Shown here in pieces: positions 52,966 to 60,321 of a stretch of 64,000 bases of DNA. The stretch spans positions 1,343,216-1,407,215 of the forward strand of contig JABTUU010000001.1 in assembly GCA_015075275.1 (NCBI GenBank), in the 5' to 3' direction. Each line of letters begins with the position of its first letter. The first letter of the stretch is position 1. A model generated the notes under the pieces. The model saw only the letters and a program-made list of their open reading frames with translations, was not told the DNA's origin and did no database searches. The DNA comes from Anaerolineales bacterium. Its GTDB lineage: Bacteria; Chloroflexota; Anaerolineae; Anaerolineales; Villigracilaceae. Both the position numbers and the translations under genes were made by a program.

Positions 52966-53223
52966 GTGGCAAACATCTATAAAGTTTACATTGACGACCC
53001 CGCCGCTGGTGATGTTGCGGTGTGGACGATGGAAGCGGCAAGCCCCGCATCAGCAATATCGAAAGTTATGCGGCGCGTGTCGTATGGCAAAAACGATAGA
53101 GTTGAATCGTTTGAAGTGTCAGCAGAGTTGGAAGTCCGAAACATGACCTACGCGGAATATAAAAGCCGCCGAACAATGCTTGCACTGGACACGGCTACGC
53201 CGTCTGATAACGGCGGGGCGTAG
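52966..53223 (+). CDS. Cassette 1: small protein of unknown function
   Basis: An 85-residue protein starting with GTG, 5 bases after AAGGAG. It has an alpha/beta pattern (IYKVYIDDPAAGDVAVWTME, ASPASAISKVMRRV, VESFEVSAELEVRNMTY) without a recognised motif. It is the first gene behind Pc, so it is probably the most strongly expressed cassette gene. Its downstream attC is degenerate, so the cassette may no longer be mobile. Confidence 0.7.
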   Translation: MANIYKVYIDDPAAGDVAVWTMEAASPASAISKVMRRVSYGKNDRVESFEVSAELEVRNMTYAEYKSRRTMLALDTATPSDNGGA

Positions 53224-53238
53224 CATAAAATAAATCAT

Positions 53239-53293
53239 GGTTGGCTTTGTTGGCTTGCTTAATCCGCCGTGCCAGTAAAGCCAGCCGTTAGGC
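53239..53293 (+). other. attC site 1 (degenerate)
   Basis: A stem GGTTGGCTTT...TTGGC (53239-53254) pairs with GCCAGTAAAGCCAGCC (53271-53286), followed by the R' core GTTAGGC (53287-53293). No good R'' box complementary to the attI core is seen on the left side. Confidence 0.65.
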
Positions 53294-53301
53294 ACTTACT
53301 T

Positions 53302-54048
53302 ATGAAACCAAAGTTGCTCGATTTATTTTGTGGTGCTGGCGGGGCTGGTATGGGTTTTTCCCGTGCGGGCTTTGAAGTTGTTGGCGTTGATATAAAACCA
53401 CAGCCGCGCTACCCGTTTGAGTTTCACCAAGCGGACGCACTCGAATACCTCGCAGAACATTACCAAGAGTTTGATGTTATCCACGCAAGCCCGCCATGCC
53501 AAAGGTATTCGAGAATTACGAAGGTAACTGGTAATCCTGAAAACCATCCAGATTTATTACAGCCATCGGTCGATGCACTCAAAAAAACAGGAAAGCCGTA
53601 CATCGTTGAAAATGTGCCAGGCGCACCAATGGAAAACTATCTCATGCTTTGCGGCACGATGTTCGGCTTGCACGTTTTCCGCCATCGTCTGTTTATGTGC
53701 AACCCTCAAATTATCATGTCGCCTATGTCATGCAACCACGATGATCGATCAAGCAACGGCGGCAAGAATGGAGATCAAAAGCACCCCGAAGCAAAATATA
53801 TTACTGTCACAAGCGCGGTATCTCCAATCTCAAAAGCAAAAAAGGCGATGGGCATTGATTGGATGAATAGGGCTGAACTCGTTGAAGCAATTCCACCCGC
53901 TTATACCGAATGGCTAGGCGGGCAGATGATAGCGTGCCTAACAAAGCATGCACCAGACGCGGGGGAGTCTGCGCGATTTACAAGCAGATTCCACGCTGAA
54001 AGTTTATCCACATCTCAAGCATTATCCACGCTCACCCCGCGCTGGTAA
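53302..54048 (+). CDS. Cassette 2: DNA (cytosine-5) methyltransferase
   Basis: A 248-residue C5-MTase-like protein. Motif I is LLDLFCGAGGAGMGFSRAGF (about 4-23), motif IV is HASPPCQRYSRI (catalytic Cys, about 67-78), and motif VI is PYIVENVPGAPM. Motif X lies near IPPAYTEWLGGQM. It is shorter than typical Dcm, like phage-type C5 methylases. The last ~30 residues (from about ACLTKHAPDAG) are encoded by the attC site and are unlikely to be ancestral. I chose ATG 53302 because the cassette boundary is at 53287. No matching endonuclease is next to it. Confidence 0.88.
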   Translation: MKPKLLDLFCGAGGAGMGFSRAGFEVVGVDIKPQPRYPFEFHQADALEYLAEHYQEFDVIHASPPCQRYSRITKVTGNPENHPDLLQPSVDALKKTGKPYIVENVPGAPMENYLMLCGTMFGLHVFRHRLFMCNPQIIMSPMSCNHDDRSSNGGKNGDQKHPEAKYITVTSAVSPISKAKKAMGIDWMNRAELVEAIPPAYTEWLGGQMIACLTKHAPDAGESARFTSRFHAESLSTSQALSTLTPRW

Positions 54049-54062
54049 TGCACACGTTGGGC
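53936..54062 (+). other. attC site 2
   Basis: R'' GCCTAAC (53936-53942) complements the TTAGGC at the start of this cassette (53288). GCATGCACCAG and CGCGGGG pair with CCCCGCG and CTGGTAATGC on the right arm. R' is GTTGGGC (54056-54062). 127 bp. Confidence 0.88.
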
Positions 54063-54194
54063 GTTTCCTTGCAAAATAGGAATGTGTGCGACACGAAAGA
54101 CACAGGTGTACAAGGTAGGCGTGAAAGTTATCGTCAGAGAATCGCGCTTCGTGCAAACACTACGCGACCCTGCGCCCAACAACTTGGAGAAATT

Positions 54195-54524
54195 ATGAAA
54201 AATAAAAGGCTCGATGTTCAATGCGCTGGCTTTTTGCTTTTAGATGATAGTAATTTCTCATCGCTCCAACTTTTGCGTTTTGGTTGCGAGAAATGCAAAA
54301 CGCATGATGAATACTGCGTTGACTGCACACTGAAACTTTACGAAGTTTTGAACTCCGAAAAATATGCCGAGTTTTATACAAAGCCAGAAAAAGAACGTCA
54401 CGAGATTTTTGTCACGCTTGAAAATGAGTGGGTGGCGCAACATCAAAACGCCCAACAAAGCGTGCACCTGACCGCCGCTGGCGTAGGTACTGGCAGGCGA
54501 AAATCAATCAGCGGCGGCAGGTAA
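54195..54524 (+). CDS. Cassette 3: small Cys-rich protein of unknown function
   Basis: A 109-residue protein after a GGAGAAATT ribosome site. It has four Cys in FGCEKCKTHDEYCVDC (about residues 33-48), suggesting a metal site, followed by a helical segment (LKLYEVLNSEKYAEFY). From about residue 86 on, the reading is through attC 3, so the real fold probably ends there. No family recognised. About 130 bases between attC 2 and this start contain no other gene. Confidence 0.7.
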   Translation: MKNKRLDVQCAGFLLLDDSNFSSLQLLRFGCEKCKTHDEYCVDCTLKLYEVLNSEKYAEFYTKPEKERHEIFVTLENEWVAQHQNAQQSVHLTAAGVGTGRRKSISGGR

Positions 54525-54540
54525 CGCAAGTCCGTTGGGC
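54450..54540 (+). other. attC site 3
   Basis: R'' GCCCAAC (54450-54456) complements the TTGGGC at the start of cassette 3. CACCTGACCGCCGCTG pairs with CAGCGGCGGCAGGT. R' is GTTGGGC (54534-54540). 91 bp. Confidence 0.9.
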
Positions 54541-54571
54541 AGTTCCTTGCTACCCACAAAAGGGTAATTTT

Positions 54572-55459
54572 ATGAAAATCATTCAGCGATACCCACTTAT
54601 ATCCTTCTTCGTTATGGCATATGCTATAACGTGGACTTTACAACTGTCGGGAATATTTTTAGCAGCACAGTATGAAATGACTTTAAGCAACGAAACAAAC
54701 TTTGTCTATTTTCTTGACTTCATTCAATTAAAATTGTCATCAGAGCAAGCCTTAACCTATATCCTTTTTACCCTTGGCGCGGGTCCGCTTTTTTCTGCAC
54801 TCATCATTACTTGGTCTTTGGATGGCAAAAATGGGTTGAAAATGCTTTGGCAACAATCTACCAAATGGAATGTTGGGGCGAAATGGTATTTAGTAACGCT
54901 CGGCTTGCCCATCCTATTAAGTCTGGCAAGTCTTGGTATTGGTCTTTTGTCTACTGGTGGAAAATTCGATTACAACCCTAAATTGCCTCTATCAAATTTC
55001 ATTCCGTTTTTCATTTACATGCTGGTGTTTACAGGAATTACCGAAGAACCAGGCTGGCGTGGCTTTGCATTGCCTCGTCTCCAAAGTCGTTATAACGCAG
55101 AAAAATCAAGTTGGATTTTGGGTGTTTTATGGGGTGTTTGGCACTTCCCATTTATCATTTATTACAATTACTCTCTTGGAATTATCCCGTTACTGTTTTC
55201 ATTTTTTGGTCTAACTTTGGGTATCGTTGGATGGACTATCGTGAATACTTGGATTTACAACAATACCCAAAGCGTCTGGTTGATGATTTTGTTACATGGT
55301 TGGGGCAATACAATACAATCCTATTTGATATTGTCTTCCAACAGTTACACCGCTCAAACGCTTTATGGAGTTTTGCCTTGGGTGATAGCCATTATTCTAA
55401 TGCGTGTTTATGGCAAGGAAAATTTAATGCATGGTGAAAGACCCAAAACTGCATATTAA
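54572..55459 (+). CDS. Cassette 4: CPBP family intramembrane metalloprotease
   Basis: A 295-residue membrane protein with about eight hydrophobic helices. The CPBP/Abi (CAAX protease-like) motifs are visible: TEEPGWRGFALPRLQ (EExxxR; about 172-186), GVLWGVWHFPFII (His), and LLHGWGNTI (His plus Asn). These enzymes process prenylated or small peptides in eukaryotes and are linked to bacteriocin self-immunity in bacteria. ATG 54572 is used because the cassette boundary is at 54535. It is AT-richer than the chromosomal genes to the left. Confidence 0.87.
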   Translation: MKIIQRYPLISFFVMAYAITWTLQLSGIFLAAQYEMTLSNETNFVYFLDFIQLKLSSEQALTYILFTLGAGPLFSALIITWSLDGKNGLKMLWQQSTKWNVGAKWYLVTLGLPILLSLASLGIGLLSTGGKFDYNPKLPLSNFIPFFIYMLVFTGITEEPGWRGFALPRLQSRYNAEKSSWILGVLWGVWHFPFIIYYNYSLGIIPLLFSFFGLTLGIVGWTIVNTWIYNNTQSVWLMILLHGWGNTIQSYLILSSNSYTAQTLYGVLPWVIAIILMRVYGKENLMHGERPKTAY

Positions 55460-55483
55460 AACAAAAAACTGCCCAACAAAGCG

Positions 55484-57259
55484 TTCTCAGAAACCGTCAT
55501 GTCACAAGAGCGGTTGAGAGGGTCGTTCGAGGCGCTGGTCAGAGCAAAGTCAGTGAGCGAAGCGGTGAAAAACCCCAAAATCACGAAAGCCGTTAAATGC
55601 AAAGCAGGCGTGGCATAAGCGGTCACGCCTTTTTGGTAGGTTGCCCCTCGCTTAGAGCGGGGATGAGTTGGAAGCCAGCCTGCGCTTTCTTCTTCATGTA
55701 CTTGATCTGCTGTTCTTTGTACTTCGCCTCGTACTCTTTCACATTGATCGCTTCGTATTCCACCTTGTATTTGAGCATTCTATAGACCACCCGCGCAATG
55801 GCGTGCGCTGTGGCGACGGTCGCTTGCGCTTTATCCAGCCGCGACTTCAAGCGTCGATACAGCGACCCAAACATTGGAGTCCGCTTGTTTGACCGATTGC
55901 CGCCGCCATCCGAAAGGCTTGCCCGCGCGGTTCTTCGTCTTCAGCGTCTTATTCTTTAACACCTTCGTCTCCTGAGATTTCGTGCTTCGGCGCCAGTCCC
56001 AACCACGAACAGAAATGCTTCGCTCGGAAACTTGCCTCATGTCCGTGCCCACTTCCATGATCACCGTTTGCGCCAGCGAGACCCCAAAACCATCCACCAC
56101 GCTCAAGTCCACGCCGCTGATGCGCTTCAAATGCTTGCGGATCTCCGCCTGTTTCTGCGGCGCATTCTTGCTGTGTGAGTTGCGCTTCTTTGCGGTAAGG
56201 TCTTCGCTTCGCCCCTTCCCAATTCGGCCGCGTCAATGCGTACATCCGATCAATCTCAGCATCGCATTCTTCCACTTGCTTCGTGTAAAAGTCGGCATCT
56301 CCAGCGATTGTTTGACGATGAAGAGATGTTCTGCCCGCCACGTTCCGGTCAACGCTTGACCGATCTCTTCAGCGCTCTTCTTGCAGTTTCGATCTCGCAT
56401 CGCCGCCAGTGTTTGCGGCTCTCGCTCGCCCGCCACGATCGCGCGGATGATCCGCTGTCCCGTCTCGCCCGTGATGTCGCTCAAGGCTTGCGATAACTGC
56501 ACGTTCATTTGCAGTAAGGCTTTCTGCATGTGTTGGATATGCGGTGAACGATGTTCCACCAATTGATTGCGGTGGCGCAACAGGGTTCGCAAGGCGACCA
56601 GTTCTCCCGACGGTCGAAACGAGCTTTCCAGCAGTCCGTGGCTGTGCAGGGTTTGGATCCATTGCGCATCTTGATGTCGCTCTTCCGCCCGACGCTCCTG
56701 CAATGACCGCGAACTAATCAGCAGGCACTTAAACCCTGCCGTTCCAGTTCTTCAAACAACGGGAATCCAATAGACCCTGTGCTTTCCATGGCGACAGTTT
56801 TTACTTGATGCTCCCAAACCATTTCCTGATGTTCTGCAAGTCCACCGTATAGTTGCCGAAGGCTTTTACGATCTGCATATTGCCATCGCCCGCCACGCAC
56901 ACCACAATCTCTTCCGCCCCAATATCCACCCAGCCGCATATTCATTCACCTGACTCATCCCCGCAAACGGATGCGCTTCTTCCATGCCTTTCGTGCGCCT
57001 GCCTCTTCTTTTCATTTCCATTTACTCCTTTTGAGATGTGTTGGCAGCTTCGGTCACTTGAGGAAATTAGCTTTCTCATCAGGGTCGCCCACTACGCCGC
57101 CAGTAGTCAAATCAATTTGACCGAAAACCACGGTGCACCGCGGTGGTCGCACAAGCGCCATCCACTGCTTTGTTCGGCTTGCCTGCTTGCCATTCCGGGT
57201 ATACTGTCCCTATCGCTCGACGGTTTCTTCCGTATCAAATGATGCCCGCTTCTTTGTGG
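55484..57259 (-). mobile_element. IS110/IS1111-type element inserted in attC, copy A (decayed)
   Basis: Ends are estimated from the interrupted attC. Subterminal inverted repeats AGAAACCGTC (55489-55498) and GACGGTTTCT (57219-57228) are the IS1111-group arrangement. It is about 95% or more identical by eye to copy B (60322-62111), with the same orientation and the same position in attC, but the transposase gene has several frameshifts. Long non-coding flanks (55499-55622 and 57022-57218) are conserved between copies, as expected if they encode a guide (bridge/seek) RNA. Confidence 0.8.
55623..57021 (-). pseudogene. IS110-family transposase, frameshifted
   Basis: Corresponds to the intact 459-residue transposase at 60491-61870. 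The reading breaks into several pieces because of small indels, for example near 55860-55990, 56185-56230 and 56700-56740, and the terminal stop is altered so that the last piece runs on. Recognisable fragments include PSGELVALRTLLRHRNQLVE and ISGVDLSVVDGFGVSLAQTV. It could be real decay, or indel errors in one copy of a repeat. Confidence 0.82.
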
Positions 57260-57411
57260 GTGCACTTGACGGGTGGGATTCTGCGGCATTTTCGAGCTTT
57301 ATCTACGCCCAAGCAGAATCCTGCTCTCGGAGTTTTGTCCACGCCCGCCCACCCGCAAGTAACGCAAACCGTTAGCCCCTTCGTTGCAAAGAAGAGAGAA
57401 AGAACAAAAAC

Positions 57412-58173
57412 ATGGAATCAATCAAACGTATCTGGGACGATATTCGACGTGGTGAAAATATTGATTTGTATGTCGCTGTTCCTCTTGCTCTTGTCATAGG
57501 CATAGTAGGTATTTTTGGAAAAACATCGCCAGAATTGATTACGTCAATAACGCTGATTATTCTCAGTCTACTTGCCACCTCACTTTTGGCAAACCGCCAC
57601 GCAGTAAAAGAATTGTCAAAAAAGTTATCGAAATCGTCTGAAACTTTCTTTTTTAGGGAATTGTCCGAAACCGCATTTGAATCCGATTTTGAGAAAGCAA
57701 CCGATTTATGGTTGGTTGGAGTCTCACTTACCACTGTGGTCAGAGTTCATTATTCCATCATCGAAAAGAAATTGCGTGCGGGGTATTCGGTCAAGGCACT
57801 TCTTGTACATCCTGAAGGTGCGGCTATCGAAATGGCAGAAACTCGTGTTTATGGGCGAGCTAATTTAGAAAGAGCAAAAGGCGAGATTCATAATACTTTG
57901 CGCGACCTATGCGACTTGCAACAAAGCACAAAGGGGAAAATTGAAATTCGCACAATTCAAAACCCGCTTGGGCATGGCGTTATCGCTATGAATCCTGAAA
58001 CAGCATCAGGAATGATTTATATTCAGAATTACCCTTTCAAAACAGAAGGCGGTTCTCGTCCAAAATATATCTTGCGGGCTAAAGATGGACAGTGGTACGA
58101 TTTCTTCAAAAAAGAACTCTACAACCTTTGGGAACACGGCGTAGAATGGCAATGTTCAGAAAACGAGAGTTAG
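57412..58173 (+). CDS. Cassette 5: two-TM protein with PLD-like domain
   Basis: A 253-residue protein. Two hydrophobic helices lie at about 20-37 and 42-60 with a short loop, then a coiled-coil-like stretch (HAVKELSKKLSKSSET). The cytosolic domain at about 85-250 has a phospholipase-D-like pattern: ATDLWLVGVSLTTVVRVHYS, AGYSVKALLVHPEG, IEIRTIQNPLGHGVIAMNPE and GMIYIQNYPF. The canonical HKD is not seen; only H in GHGV and a later K. Two-TM plus PLD-like proteins occur as candidate antiphage effectors, so a defence role is plausible but inferred. Confidence 0.72.
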   Translation: MESIKRIWDDIRRGENIDLYVAVPLALVIGIVGIFGKTSPELITSITLIILSLLATSLLANRHAVKELSKKLSKSSETFFFRELSETAFESDFEKATDLWLVGVSLTTVVRVHYSIIEKKLRAGYSVKALLVHPEGAAIEMAETRVYGRANLERAKGEIHNTLRDLCDLQQSTKGKIEIRTIQNPLGHGVIAMNPETASGMIYIQNYPFKTEGGSRPKYILRAKDGQWYDFFKKELYNLWEHGVEWQCSENES

Positions 58174-58192
58174 AGTCTTATAGCCAAAACGG

Positions 58193-58321
58193 GGCTAACA
58201 AAGCGTGCAGTGGATGGTGGGGATTCTGCGGCTTCGACAAGCATTTTTCTGGCTTCGGGCTTTTTCTGCTCTCAGGCATTTTCCCAGCCCGCCCCACCAC
58301 CACTAACGCCAACCGTTGGAC
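58193..58321 (+). other. attC site 5
   Basis: R'' GGCTAAC (58193-58199) complements TTAGCC at the start of cassette 5 (57372). The arms GTGGATGGTGGGG and GCCCCACCACCACT pair. R' is GTTGGAC (58315-58321). 129 bp. Confidence 0.88.
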
Positions 58322-59038
58322 GGCTGTCATTTTGCACTAACCACAGCGGGACATTTTCAGGCACTCCCCCACCCATCCAAAAATGCCTTTACTCGGCACA
58401 CAGAAGGCTTGAGAAAGCCCCCACACCCCCCGAAGGCACGCAGGTTACCACGTGACGCACTCATGTCAAGCGGAACCACTCGACACGGGCGCACTGAATT
58501 CGGGATGGGGACCCCGCGCCCCCCACCCGAATTCAAACCTTATGCGCCCAGTCTCGGGTAAGCACCGCTTGACACGAGCCTCCTAGTCACGTGGTAAGAG
58601 CGCCTGCGTCGGGGGGTGTGCGGATCTAAAAAGCGTGGGGGAAAAAAGCGATCTTCACAGGCAATCAGGCAGGCAGAAAAAAACAAAATCAGGCACTCAT
58701 TCAGCCATTCAGACAGGCACTCAAACAGGCAGGAAAAAGCCCTCAGCAATGTACACTTGTTTATATACAAGCCCCCGTTAATGTTAATTAATTAAGTTAA
58801 TTAAGCGGACAAAAAACAGTATGCAGACAATTGGCAAACAGTCAGCATGACGCGGAGCCTTCCCATCGGCTACCCCTGGTAGGGCACCCCCGATAGGCAC
58901 CCCTCCACGTCACGCCGTCCAACAACGCTTGCACCTGACCTTCGGGCATTTTCCAATCTTCAGCATGACACACACCAACAGGCTTATAATCTAGGCAGGC
59001 AGTTATCCGCCACTTCCCTCGGCAGGTGAAGCACACCG
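58316..59038 (+). other. Cassette 6: non-coding cassette
   Basis: 723 bp between attC 5 and attC 6 cores. R'' GTCCAAC at 58917 matches TTGGAC at 58316, so it is one complete cassette. No frame of convincing length, start signal or composition exists on either strand. It holds the large hairpin (58421-58624), a zone rich in CAGGCA repeats (58660-58735) and AT palindromes (TTAATTAATTAAGTTAATTAA near 58782). The product is most likely RNA. Confidence 0.7.
58421..58624 (+). ncRNA. Large imperfect hairpin, candidate structured RNA
   Basis: About 204 bases fold back on themselves through five blocks in strict order. CACACCCCCCGA (58422) pairs with TCGGGGGGTGTG, TTACCACGTGAC (58445) with GTCACGTGGTAA, TGTCAAGCGG (58463) with CCGCTTGACA, GGGCGCA (58487) with TGCGCCC, and GAATTCGGG (58496) with CCCGAATTC. 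Near the tip GGGG and CCCC also pair. Blocks are separated by internal loops of unequal size, as in structured RNAs. The orientation relative to Pc is assumed. I recognise no known family. Confidence 0.6.
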
Positions 59039-59044
59039 TTCGGC
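58917..59044 (+). other. attC site 6
   Basis: R'' GTCCAAC (58917-58923), arms with TTGCACCTGACC and GGCAGGTGAAGCA, R' GTTCGGC (59038-59044). 128 bp. Confidence 0.85.
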
Positions 59045-59084
59045 GGTTTCTTCCAAAATAATCAGGTGATAGGAGATAAATAAA

Positions 59085-59309
59085 ATGGATGAAAAGCAAT
59101 TCAAAATGTTGATGGATGAACTTACGGAAATCAGAAATATGCTAATACTGATTGCCTCAAAATCTGGCGCAAACTCAATTGATATTAGCAAAGTTTTGAA
59201 CACCAGCGACAGTCGTGTTCGACAAATACTCACTGGCACGGGTGGAAAGAAAAAGAAAGGCGTAAACGCCGAAAAGCAGGAAAGCAACAATTTGCAGGGA
59301 GAAAAATGA
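59085..59309 (+). CDS. Cassette 7: small HTH-like protein, first
   Basis: A 74-residue basic protein. A coiled-coil start (KMLMDELTEIRNMLILIASK) is followed by a helix-turn-helix-like segment (SIDISKVLNTSDSRVRQIL) and a Lys-rich tail. It resembles small sigma-region-4-like or HTH proteins and is a distant paralogue of the next protein. First gene of a three-gene cassette ending in a HEPN protein. It may be an antitoxin or regulator (inference). Confidence 0.7.
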   Translation: MDEKQFKMLMDELTEIRNMLILIASKSGANSIDISKVLNTSDSRVRQILTGTGGKKKKGVNAEKQESNNLQGEK

Positions 59310-59310
59310 A

Positions 59311-59574
59311 ATGACAGACAAAACCCATCTTGATGAAGTAAATCGCAAGTTAGATATTTTGCTCAAACTTATGGCGTATCAGACTGTTCAGAAAATGACA
59401 CTTTCAGAAGGTGCGCCACTTCTCCGTAGGCTCGGTTTTAATTCAGCCGAGATAGCAGAAATCTACGATAGCACATCAAATGCCGTGAACGTGCGTTTGG
59501 CTGAAGCAAAGAAGAAAAAGAAAGACAAACAACAAAAAGGCGGAAAAGTTGATACACCGTCAAGTCAGGCATGA
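59311..59574 (+). CDS. Cassette 7: small HTH-like protein, second
   Basis: An 87-residue basic protein. It begins with the same design (LDEVNRKLDILLKLMAYQTV), followed by an HTH-like segment resembling sigma region 4 (LRRLGFNSAEIAEIYDSTSN then AVNVRLAEAKKKKK). The tail is Lys/Gln-rich. It starts 1 base after the previous stop and overlaps the start of the HEPN gene by 26 bases, so all three are co-translated. Confidence 0.72.
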   Translation: MTDKTHLDEVNRKLDILLKLMAYQTVQKMTLSEGAPLLRRLGFNSAEIAEIYDSTSNAVNVRLAEAKKKKKDKQQKGGKVDTPSSQA

Positions 59575-60298
59575 ACTTCTAAACAAGTTGAAGGTAACTC
59601 GTCAAGCGTTGAGTCTTCGGGCTAAACAAGTAAAAGCCAAATATGGACCGATGACCACCGATGAAGCAGTTTATATAATTGCTCACATCGAAGGCGTAAA
59701 CCTTGCAAAATATTTACCGCTTGAAACTCTTGACCGAGTTCGTTCTTTGATTCCAAGAGAAATTAAGCCATCGCCAATTGCACCACAAGTAAAGACTACA
59801 AACAAGAAACCTAAAAGTCGGAAAGCGATTGCTTCTTACCCATTGGTGAACAATGCCTTTATTCAGCGAGCCGTCACAATTGGCGATGAATCTTTTCCTC
59901 AAATTGTTGTGATGGAAAATTCTATTCGAGCATTGATTGAGAAAACACTTTCAGCAATCAATCCCAATTGGTGGGTTGCTCTTGTGCCGCCAAACGTGCA
60001 AAAAAATGTTCAGCGAACAATTGACAAAGAGAAAAAATTTCCCTACCGTGAAAAACGGGGAAACCGCCCAATACTCTATTGCAACTTTGCCGATTTGAAG
60101 GAAATTATTGTCGCTAACTATCCTGAATTTCGGAATGTAATCATTGATATTGAATGGTTCAAGGCGAAAATGGATGAAGTCTATATGGCTAGAAATAATC
60201 TTGCTCATAGTGTTCTTTTGAGTGATGATGATATTTCTCGCATAGCACTGTTTTATCGAGATTGGGCAAGGTTGCTTGATACCGCAGGTGTAAAATAG
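59549..60298 (+). CDS. Cassette 7: Swt1-like HEPN-domain protein, putative RNase
   Basis: A 249-residue protein with a TTG start inside the previous gene. The N-terminal module (about 10-65) has VTRQALSLRAKQVKAKYGPM then TDEAVYIIAHIEGVNLAKYL, a small helical domain common in HEPN-containing proteins. The C-terminal ~130 residues are HEPN-like: IRALIEKTLSAINPNWW, and near the end MDEVYMARNNLAHSVLLSDD with the RNase motif R-x4-H. HEPN toxins cut RNA and are used in toxin-antitoxin and abortive-infection systems. The two small HTH-like proteins upstream may neutralise or regulate it. Confidence 0.78.
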   Translation: MIHRQVRHELLNKLKVTRQALSLRAKQVKAKYGPMTTDEAVYIIAHIEGVNLAKYLPLETLDRVRSLIPREIKPSPIAPQVKTTNKKPKSRKAIASYPLVNNAFIQRAVTIGDESFPQIVVMENSIRALIEKTLSAINPNWWVALVPPNVQKNVQRTIDKEKKFPYREKRGNRPILYCNFADLKEIIVANYPEFRNVIIDIEWFKAKMDEVYMARNNLAHSVLLSDDDISRIALFYRDWARLLDTAGVK

Positions 60299-60321
60299 GA
60301 CGAAAACCGCCGAACAAAGCG

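Larger units (their letters stand above)
55471..57377 (+). other. attC site 4, split by an insertion sequence
   Basis: Left part: R'' GCCCAAC (55471-55477) and AAAGCG. Right part resumes at about 57260 (GTGCACTTGACGGGTGGG), pairs with CCCGCCCACCCG near 57345, and ends in R' GTTAGCC (57371-57377). R'' complements TTGGGC at the start of cassette 4. About 1.78 kb of IS lies between the parts. Confidence 0.82.

Noticed and set aside
58540..58770. 76-codon minus-strand frame in the non-coding cassette
   Set aside because: Covers half of the hairpin, low-complexity Cys/Leu/Ser composition, no ribosome site.
58316..59044. Group II intron or attC-targeting retroelement
   Set aside because: No domain V-like hairpin with AGC triad recognised, no reverse transcriptase, and the segment is bounded by matching cassette ends.
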